Source of the DNA: Chlamydomonas sphaeroides
Lineage: Eukaryota > Chlorophyta > Chlorophyceae > Chlamydomonadales > Chlamydomonadaceae
Reading direction: 5' to 3'
Length of the DNA: 64,000 nt
Assembly: GCA_001662425.1 (NCBI GenBank)
Contig: BDDC01000230.1
Coordinates: forward strand, 19,505 to 83,504
Both the position numbers and the translations under genes were made by a program. Below are positions 56,401 through 64,000 of the stretch, piece by piece (positions within the stretch are counted from its first letter, which is position 1; the number at the start of each line of letters is the position of its first letter). The notes beneath the pieces were generated by a model. The model was given only the letters and a program-made list of their open reading frames with translations. It ran no database searches and had not been told where the DNA came from.

Positions 56401-59400
56401 GCGGCACGAGGCCGTGACGGGTGGGAGGGGGGGGCATGCCAGAGCCGTTGACAAGCGGCGAGGGCGTTGCTGCGCCCTGAGAGGGAGGCCGGCGGCGCGG
56501 CGGCCGTGGTGCCGCCGCCCCCGCGCTGCGGCGCCACCCTGTTGTTGTAGCACATCCCCGCCGCGGCCCCTGCTGCCGTGACATGACGTGCCGTACGCGG
56601 TTCTGGATCCACGCAGATCTGCCGCTGCGGCCCCGGCGAGATCTGGAACCCCCGCCTGCGCCGCTGCATCTGCGACACCTACAACGGCTGGTGGTACGAC
56701 TGGCGCACTCGCCGCTGGTGAGCAGCTGTGATACCAGCTGGGTCTTCTTTCTACTCACAGCGCCTGCCTCCGCACGCTTACCCCGGCCTGCATAGCGCTG
56801 CAGCGCCGACCCGCGGGGCCTTACCGCCGCGCTGCTGCCCCATTGCCCCGCATTCACGAGAGCCTCGTCCAACCCCAAGCCCTCCTTTTCCTCCGCCCTC
56901 ACCGCAGCGTCTGCAACCAGTGGCTGGGCCTGTCGCCCGTCGACGCGATTGCCACCACCTCGGTGCGTACCCTGGTCCTATTGCCCGGCTGCAACAGCAC
57001 CCCCGCCCTGCTTCATACGCACGACCGACGCGTCACACTTGCGCGGGGCATGGTTACTAGAAAACATGAGTACACTAGCATCGCGCGTTGCAGAAGAGCT
57101 GCCCAGCTAGTGAGCCCTGGGCGCCTTGCCGAGGGCTCTGCCCGCCCGTCCTTTAGACCCCTCGCCCAAGCAACCCCTGCCCCTCCCGCCTCTCGCCTCC
57201 CGCCTCGCGCCCACAGGTGCTGCCAATGCCGCGCTGCTACTGCAACCCGCTGCTCGGCCTCATCCCGGTGCCGCTGCCCATGACGGACGCCCTGAGCACC
57301 TCCGTCGGCATCATCCTGCCCTACCCCATCCTGCGCTGCCAGTGCAACACCGCCGGCGGCTGGGTGCCGGCGCCGCTGCCGCTCACGGCCGACGTGACCG
57401 CCGCCGACTCGCTCATCGCCATCCCATGGGTCAGTCCAGCGCGCGCCGACGTTCGCAGCTACACGCACCGCGCCACCGCTGTGCCCCTGCCCATGCTGCC
57501 CCCGTCGCTTCCGTCCCCGCCCATCCCTGCTGCGCGCCCGACGCCACCTTGCGCTCGTTGTTATTGCGCCCGTCCCCGCAGCCGCCGCCGCCGCCCAAGT
57601 GCATCTGCGACCCGGCGCGCAACCTGGTTCACGACGGCAACGGCAACTGCGTGTGCAACACCGCCGCCGGCTACAGCTGGGACCTCTCGTCCGACACCAA
57701 GCGCTGCATCTGCAACGCCACGCTCGGCTGGATGCAGGTGCGGTGTCGGCCGCAGCCGCAGCTGCCTCGCACCAGCAAGCTCGTTAGCGGAGCTTCGTGC
57801 AGCCGCTAGCAATCAGGCGCTCGGCACCTGGGCGGTGCAAGCCGGCGAGCAGGCACGCCTTTGTGGGCTAGCGAGCAAGCGCCGTACGTGCCGTGCCGAA
57901 ACGTGTCGTAGCTGCCTGAGCCCCGCCTGCCGTCCGCCCGACCCCCGATCCCGGCCGCCGTCAATAGGTCCCGGGTGTGCCCCGCTGCATGTGCAACCGC
58001 GCGCTGGGCTACTTCTTCAACGTGACCTCGCGCGCCTGCGAGTGCGACGCCACGCGCGGCCTCGTCAGCCGCAACGGCCGCTGCGTGTGCGCCAACCCGC
58101 TGCACGTGCTCGACGCCACCGGCGTGTGCGTGTGCAACCGCAACGTCGTCAACCTCATCCCCGGCCCCATCGTGCCCAACACTGTCGTCACCACGTGCAT
58201 CTGCGACCCGAGGGTGAGCGGCAGCATCCTGAACCTCGGCAGCAGCCGTCGTGTTTTTGATTGGTAGAGCCGATAGAGTATGAGACGTGGGTATAGGAGT
58301 CGGTGACGGGCAGGCCCGATATCAGGAACGAGGGCTGTGCCGCAGTGTGCATGCAGGCAGGCCAGGCGGGTGAAGGCCGTCCGTGCGCGCACGCTGCCGT
58401 TCAGTGTACACAAGACCCCACAGCCTTCCTCGCCCATTCCCCAACAAATCCCAAGTCCCTCGCCCTCCACACCGCTCGCAGCTCAACCTGGTCTACAACG
58501 CCACCTCCAAGACCTGCGTGACCGGCTGCATCGCTGCCAACGGCCTCATCCCCAACCCCATCGCCGGCGTGCGGCCGCCCTGCATCTGCGGCAACGCCAC
58601 TCACGTGCTCAATCCCGACACGGGCATCTGCGTGTGCAACCCCTCAATCGCTGGCCTGATCACGGGGCCGCCGCTGCAAGGCATGATGTCGCCTCGCTGC
58701 TACTGCGACCCCACGGTGCGCCTGCGTCCACAACAGCGCACTGCCTCACCGACGTAGCTGAAGAGCTGGATCTGGGCAGCTGGGGCGAGGCCTGGGCCTG
58801 GATCGGCTTGTGGGGGGTCCGCCGCCCGCGCCTGCCAACAAATCGCCTGCCGCCCCCTGCCGCCTGCGTCGTGTGGTTTGGGCATCCTCCCGCAGAGGGG
58901 CCTGATCTGGGATGCCAACCAGCTCAAGTGCGTGCCTGGCTGCCCGCCCGGCACCGTGCTCAACGCCGACAATCGCTGCGTGTGCCCGTCGACCGCGCCG
59001 GCGGGCAGCGTCCTGGTCGACGGCCGCTGCATCTGCAACCCACAGGTGATAAGGGGGGCAGCGGGCCTCACCCTGGCACACTGCACGCACTCGTATGCTG
59101 CGCGCTCGCCCTAGCACGCAGAGATTGCAGCATGACTCGCACACCGGTAGCACTGCGGGCCCCAACATACCCAGCGGTCTCGGCCTGGCTGGCTTTTGGC
59201 AGGCCGTGCATCTGCGTCGCGTCGCGCGGTGTCGTGCCGTGTCGTGTCGTATCGTGTCGTATCGTGTCACCGCCTGAACCTTGCGCCTGCCGGTGTCCCT
59301 CGCGCCCATCCGCCTGCGCCCCCGCAGGCCGGCCTGATCTTCACGGCCGTCACAGGCTCCCTCACAGGCCGCTGCACGTGCGCGCTGCCCAACCTCATGA

Positions 59401-61111
59401 CGCTGGTGGCCAACTCCAACCCGCCGGTCTGCAAGTGCAACGCCGCCAACACGATCTACGACCCCGCCACCAACTCCTGCGTCTGCGACGTGCGGGTGCG
59501 CACCAACGGCGCGCGCTGCAGCTCCACCCTCCACTCGCCGTGTTACTTTCGCGTCCGCAACGCTCGGGTGCCCTGTGCGGCGGCGGCTGCGCATCGACGG
59601 CCACTGTCCTGCCGCCTACTCATCCCGATACGATGCGTCAACAACGTTCCCGGCCCGCCCCATCCCGCCGTGTGTGTCTGCAGGCCGGCTTCATTCAGGA
59701 CCCGATGTCCACCACGCGCAAGTGTGTCTGCATCGCCACCGCCGGGCTCATCCTCAATGACGCCGGAGCCTGCGTGTGCGAGAAGCCCGGATACGTGTAC
59801 GACCCCAGGAGCCGCATGTGCATCTGCAACCGCCTGGTGAGGGGCCGTTGCGCAGGCATGCATGCGGGGCGGTGCTCCGTTACGTCCGTACATAGTTGAT
59901 CACACAGATCGATCACACACAACCACACTGTAGACATGGCTGGGCAGCTAGCGCACAACGCATGAGCTTGTGTCCGGCTTGGGAGTGCAGGGGGCGCCCT
60001 CGCCGCTCCAGCGCGATGGGTGGTTGCGGTATGGCCCACCCTCCCGCCCTCGCTGCAGCCTGGCACGGCCCCGCGTCTTCATGCCCCGCCCACCCCCTCC
60101 TGCTCACCGAACCCGCGGCACCACTCCCCGCCCTCAGGCCGGCCTGGTCTGGGACGCCACGATGCCCGACCACTGCGCCTGCAACGAGGCGCAGGGGCTG
60201 GTGTGGAGCGATGCCGCCAAGGCGTGCGTGTGCAAGGACCCCAAGCACGTCCTCGACCCCAAGACCGGCTTCTGCATCTGCAACCGCGAGCTGCTGCTGA
60301 TCCCCGACCCCAACTCCATCGCCATCACCATCTGGCCGCCCCCGCCGCCCGTGTGCGTGTGCCCCGAGCGGGTGAGCGCCAGCCGTCGCATCTCAATCGA
60401 TAGAGCCGATCAAGTTGGATCGTCGATGCATAGGTCGAATCAAATCAATGACACGCACGCGAGGGCGGGCGAGCGCCATACCCAAGTGTGCTGGAATGGA
60501 TGCCACCAGCACGCTGTGTTGTTGCGACGACGCCAGGACATGCGTACCAGGCGTGTTGCTTGGTACCGCCCTGGCGACCCCGCAGCACCTGCGGCGCGCA
60601 CCGTAGGGGCCCACGTAGGGGCGCTGCCGCTGTCGCGGCACCCTCAGCCTCCGGGCTAGCGGCGCATGCGAGATGCTATGCGGCACAGCTCCACACGGCC
60701 GCTGCCGCTGCCCTGCCGCTGCCCTGCTCCGCAGCTCGGCCTCATGTGGAGCGACGCGCTCAAGCGCTGCGTGTGCAACGAGGCGATGGGCCAGGTCTGG
60801 GACCCCAACCAGAACATGTGCGTCTGCAAGGACCCGCGCTACGTGCTGGACCCGCTGACCAAGATGTGCATGTGCAACCGCCGCACCGGCTGGGTGCCGG
60901 CGGCCACCACCACGGTGCCGCTGTCCTGCATCTGCGAGGCGGGGGTGAGTGGGCCGCCCGCCGCGCGGCGCTGTGTCGTGGGATGGCCGCCGCGTGGGCT
61001 GCGCAACCGCGACCGCTGGACACGGGGCACGGTTGAGCGGTCGGGGTTGGGGTGGCGCCTCCCGAATACCAGCGGCCGAGCAGCAAGCTACTGGGGCGGG
61101 GGCAGCTGTAG

Positions 61112-61152
<41 letters not shown>

Positions 61153-61153
61153 T

Positions 61154-61211
<58 letters not shown>

Positions 61212-62195
61212 CAATAATTGGTACACTGGTACATTGGCAGCTGCGCTCTGCTGCATGGCTCTGCGTGCCGTGGCTCCCAGCCGTCGTACCTTGCGTCGAG
61301 CGAGTCGCTGAAGCCTGCCTGCCTCCCGGCCCCTCCCCGCAGCGCGGCCTGATCCCGGACCCCAACAACCCCAACATCTGCATCTGCGATAGGGCCAAGG
61401 GCCTGGAGGTGCAGCAGACCGCCGACGGAGTGCTGACGTGCCGCTGCGCCACAACGGGCCTTTTCTGGAACTCCGTCACCCGCCTCTGCGAGCAGCGCGA
61501 CCCCTGCACCAATGTCGTGTGAGTGGCCGGCGCGGCGCCGCGCAGCTGTCGTCCGCGGTCCGTGGTCCTTGGCAGACCGAAAGGTTCTGCGGATCCCGCG
61601 GGCATGCGGGTCTTGGGGCGAGGGCGCTTGGAGGACGGGTACGCGGCGGCGCCCCCGGGGCCCCGCGCGCTCGTCCTCCCGAGCCGTACACCCAGCCACT
61701 TAGGAAGGAACACACTTCTGCGGCTGCTTCCTCACTGTTACCTGCAAATGAACACAGTTGCCGTGCGCACGCCTGTCGTACGCAGGTGCAACGACCCGGC
61801 CCGCTGCACGATGGGCCAGTGCGTGTGCCCGCCAAGCTACCTGACGGTCACCAGCACGGTTACCGGCACCACCGCGCCCGTTATCCGCTGCGTGTGCCCC
61901 ACCGGCACCACCGAGCAGTCGGTCACCAGCGACACCGGCGTCGTCACCAAGAGATGCGTGCCCAGTGAGTACAACATGCCCTGGGGGTGCGCAGCCGCCG
62001 CCGAGATGGCACCGCTCCTTGCAGTGCGCTCGAGCCGTGCACACGTCCTGCGCGTGTCTGCCGATCAACATCGCCCGCCTTGCCCCGTGTCCCCTCTCCG
62101 TCGCAGCCGACGCGTGCCTCCTTGCAAAGTAAGTCCCGGGCTGCTGTCCCCGCCACCGCGCCAGCCGCCGCAGCCAGGCCTCGCGCGCTGCCTGT

Positions 62196-62257
<62 letters not shown>

Positions 62258-63769
62258 CGTTGCGCCACTCGTGCACCGGAACGCCGCCGCCTCCACTCGC
62301 CCCCACTCGCATGCAACCCCCGCTGACGGGACGCTGCCCCCGCTACCCCGCTGCCTGCCTGCCTGCCCTGCCCCCACCCCGCAGCTGCAAGCCCACCCAG
62401 CTGTGCCGCAGCGGCGTCTGCTACTGCCCCGACGGCACCGTGTTGAGCGCCGACCAGAGCCGCTGCGAGCCAAGTAAGCCCCCAGCCCCCCCCCCCTCGC
62501 CGCATGCCTGCGCGCTGTTGGGCCCCGTTGGGCCGTTGGGTACCGTGCCGCGTCACCAGCGTGGGTAGTGGCCAACGCACTGCTGAGGGCGCCCTCAACT
62601 GCCGGCCCCGTGGTTGTGCAGCGCACTCGCTGACCCTGGCCCCGCCCTGCGCTGCCTCGCCTCGTCCCGTGCCGCTCCTCGCCCCACTTTCCCTCGCCCC
62701 GCCAGTCGACAAGTGCGCCTTGATCAGGTGAGAGGCCGCCCCGCTAACAAGCTGGGGCATCATGGGACATGAAGGGGCATCATGGGATGCCTGGGGGCCT
62801 CGTGCCGCCTGCCCCCCACCATGCCCTCAACCGCCTCCCTCACCCTCGCGCACCAACGCACGGCGCCCTGCGGCCGCACGCCGCCCCGTGCCGCTCCTAC
62901 CTGCGAACCCCCGTGCAGCTCCTCACCCGCACCCTGCCCTCCCACCCCGCCACCTCCTGCCGTGCCCCGCCCCTGACGCACAGCTGCCGCGAGCCGTTCG
63001 TCTGCGTCCTGGGCGAGTGCAAGTGCCCACCCAACATGGTGTACAACGACCTCCGCCAGACATGCGTTCCGCGTGAGTGCCGGCGTTGGCGTAGCCTGGC
63101 TGTGCGCTGCGGGATTGCTTCAGTCATCGCGTATCGTCATCCCACACACGAGCCACCCAGCCGCGGCCCGGGGCAGCAGCTGGCTTGCTCGGCGCATGTC
63201 GGCCCAACTAGCCGGGCCGAGGGCGGCGAGGCCGTGCAGCCCGGCGGCGGCGCTCCTTGCCTGAGCCCCTCACACCCGCCCTCCCCAACTCACCTCGGCG
63301 CCCCGCTGCCTGCCTGCTGTACTCGCCGCCGCAGGGGACCCGTGCGAGGGCCGGGTATGCGAAGGCGAGAACGAGCAGTGCTACAGCCGCAGCACCACCA
63401 GCACGCTGGAGCTGGTGCCCATCTGCGACTGCATGCCCGGATACGTGCGCGACGCGGCGGGCGTCTGCTCCATCGCATGTGAGCCGCGACGCGGACCTAC
63501 CCAGCCTACAGCGCCAGGGGGACAGGGCGCGTAGGGGGCTCCGGCCCCCCGGTCGCCCTACCGCCTTGAATCACGGCGGGTCTAGCCCGCTGTACCTTTA
63601 TTCCTATGTATATTGTTTTCTGTCGCAACGCCAGCCGCCCCAGCTCCTAGCTCGCCCTCCCGCTGCCGGCCGGCCGGCCGGCTGGCCCACCGCCTGACGC
63701 TCCCTGCGTCCGCCCGTACCCGCCGCCGCAGTCGACCCGTGCAAGAACCTGGTGTGCGCGGAGAACGAG
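50443..63769 (+). CDS. Giant secreted EGF/CxC-repeat protein (continues past window end)
   Basis: Thirty-seven exons encode at least 1429 residues: 50443-50512, 50777-50998, 51185-51194, 51354-51569, 51868-51894, 52117-52169, 52517-52589, 52800-52861, 53101-53138, 53380-53549, 53731-53804, 54177-54244, 54474-54546, 54846-54980, 55365-55427, 55554-55604, 55878-55945, 56204-56338, 56617-56717, 56908-56962, 57217-57429, 57582-57737, 57968-58213, 58482-58715, 58896-59045, 59328-59495, 59684-59836, 60138-60371, 60735-60944, 61343-61518, 61786-61964, 62107-62128, 62385-62473, 62706-62727, 62984-63072, 63335-63478, 63732-63769. The phases agree; the 54980 donor is doubtful. A signal peptide (MRRVLAAALLLGAWAGVAVG) precedes EGF modules, one a clear calcium-binding type (DVNECLPINPCGPNSICTNQ). 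From exon 18 on, about 40 CxC units follow. EGF modules return at the end (DPCEGRVCEGENEQC). It is likely an extracellular-matrix or adhesion protein; any membrane anchor would lie beyond the window. Confidence 0.9.
51185..51194 (+). other. 10-nt microexon of the EGF-repeat gene
   Basis: The bases ACATCGACGA, bounded by CAG and GTGAGT, supply D-I-D-E before the Cys of the next exon and exactly restore phase between exons 2 and 4. DIDEC is the hallmark start of a calcium-binding EGF module, which supports the reading. Confidence 0.75.
54721..54806 (+). repeat. (TGGAAGGG)n 8-bp minisatellite in an EGF-gene intron
   Basis: About eight tandem copies with decaying edges, ending roughly 40 bases before the acceptor of the exon at 54846. 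Confidence 0.9.
56204..61964 (+). repeat. Array of CxC protein units encoded by phase-compatible exons
   Basis: Exons 18-31 encode about 37 units of the form C-x-C followed by 15-25 residues, e.g. CICDPARNLVHDGNGN, CVCNTAAGYSWDLSSDTKR, CICNATLGWM, CMCNRALGYFFNVTSRA and CVCKDPKHVLDPKTGF. A recurring middle reads GL(I/V)-x-D/N or VLDP, and hydrophobic P-rich inserts (ITIWPPPPPVCVC) occur. The units are shorter than EGF modules (two rather than six Cys each). Confidence 0.8.
61115..61219 (+). repeat. (TAA)n trinucleotide microsatellite in an EGF-gene intron
   Basis: About 105 bp of nearly pure TAA repeats, interrupted once by TTG, in otherwise very GC-rich DNA between exons 60735-60944 and 61343-61518. 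Confidence 0.95.
62196..62253 (+). repeat. (GCC)n trinucleotide microsatellite in an EGF-gene intron
   Basis: About 19 uninterrupted GCC triplets between the 22-nt exon at 62107 and the exon at 62385. Read as coding it gives poly-Ala or poly-Gly, but it lies in an intron by the splice model. Confidence 0.95.
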
Positions 63770-64000
63770 GTGCGCGGCGGGCGGGGGCAGGGCGGGGCTA
63801 GGGACCGCGGCCGGGGGCGCCGCAAGGCGGCGCCCAGCAGCCAGCTCGCGGCCTGCTGGATGGGTCTGACACACCCGGGGGGGGCTCAAGGCTCGCGGCT
63901 CCCAGCTCCCAGCACGCACGTCCGACCTTGCTCGCCCCTGCTCGCCACGTCACGACGCCGCCGCTCCCCCTGCACCGCCCTTGCTCGCCACGTCACGACG

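Overview
This is nuclear DNA of a eukaryotic green alga, most likely a chlorophycean of the Chlamydomonas/Volvox/Scenedesmus type. The evidence is strongly GC-rich sequence, genes cut into many short exons by GT-AG introns with GTGAGT/GTGCGT-type donors, TGTAA-type candidate polyadenylation signals, alanine/glycine low-complexity tracts, and protein families typical of algae and plants. There is no operon structure, phage or CRISPR array. Species cannot be named from the sequence. All gene models were built by hand: every splice junction listed was checked for GT-AG and reading phase, except where marked uncertain.

Layout. (1) 93-2502 (+): 3' end of a TKL-type protein kinase ending in a CaaX-like prenylation motif. 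(2) 2503-7666: gene-poor sequence with microsatellites. (3) 7667-8870 (-): plastid-type DUF3110 protein, 5' end not resolved. (4) 10680-13218 (+): complete HAD-family phosphatidylglycerophosphate phosphatase, probably divergently transcribed from (3). (5) 13940-16435 (-): secreted Cys-rich protein with CxxC knuckles, a PAN/apple-like segment and a Stig1-like segment. (6) 16436-21870: repeat-rich spacer with a doubtful small gene. (7) 21871-29632 (+): 19-exon secreted CAP-domain protein (739 aa) carrying three copies of a Cys/Asp repeat, a PAN-like segment and a ricin-B-like C terminus. (8) 29633-32822: spacer with a dispersed repeat. (9) 32823-36087 (-): secreted, probably GPI-anchored Cys-rich protein. 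(10) 37772-41160 (-): Rgp1-family arrestin-fold protein (partner of the RAB6 exchange factor). (11) 41616-43155 (+): broken copy of (12), and 43742-45304 (+): intact intronless propeller-BTB protein. (12) 45305-50442: spacer with a fold-back element. (13) 50443 to beyond the right edge (+): at least 37 exons of a giant EGF/CxC-repeat extracellular protein.

Biology. Four of the nine well-supported intact or edge-truncated genes encode secreted, Cys-rich, multi-domain proteins, and two of them share PAN-like modules. The window therefore reads as a loose neighbourhood of cell-wall or extracellular-matrix genes interspersed with housekeeping genes for membrane lipid synthesis, Golgi trafficking, signalling and protein turnover. 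The least described material is the CxC-repeat array of the last gene and the Asp/Cys triple repeat in the CAP protein.
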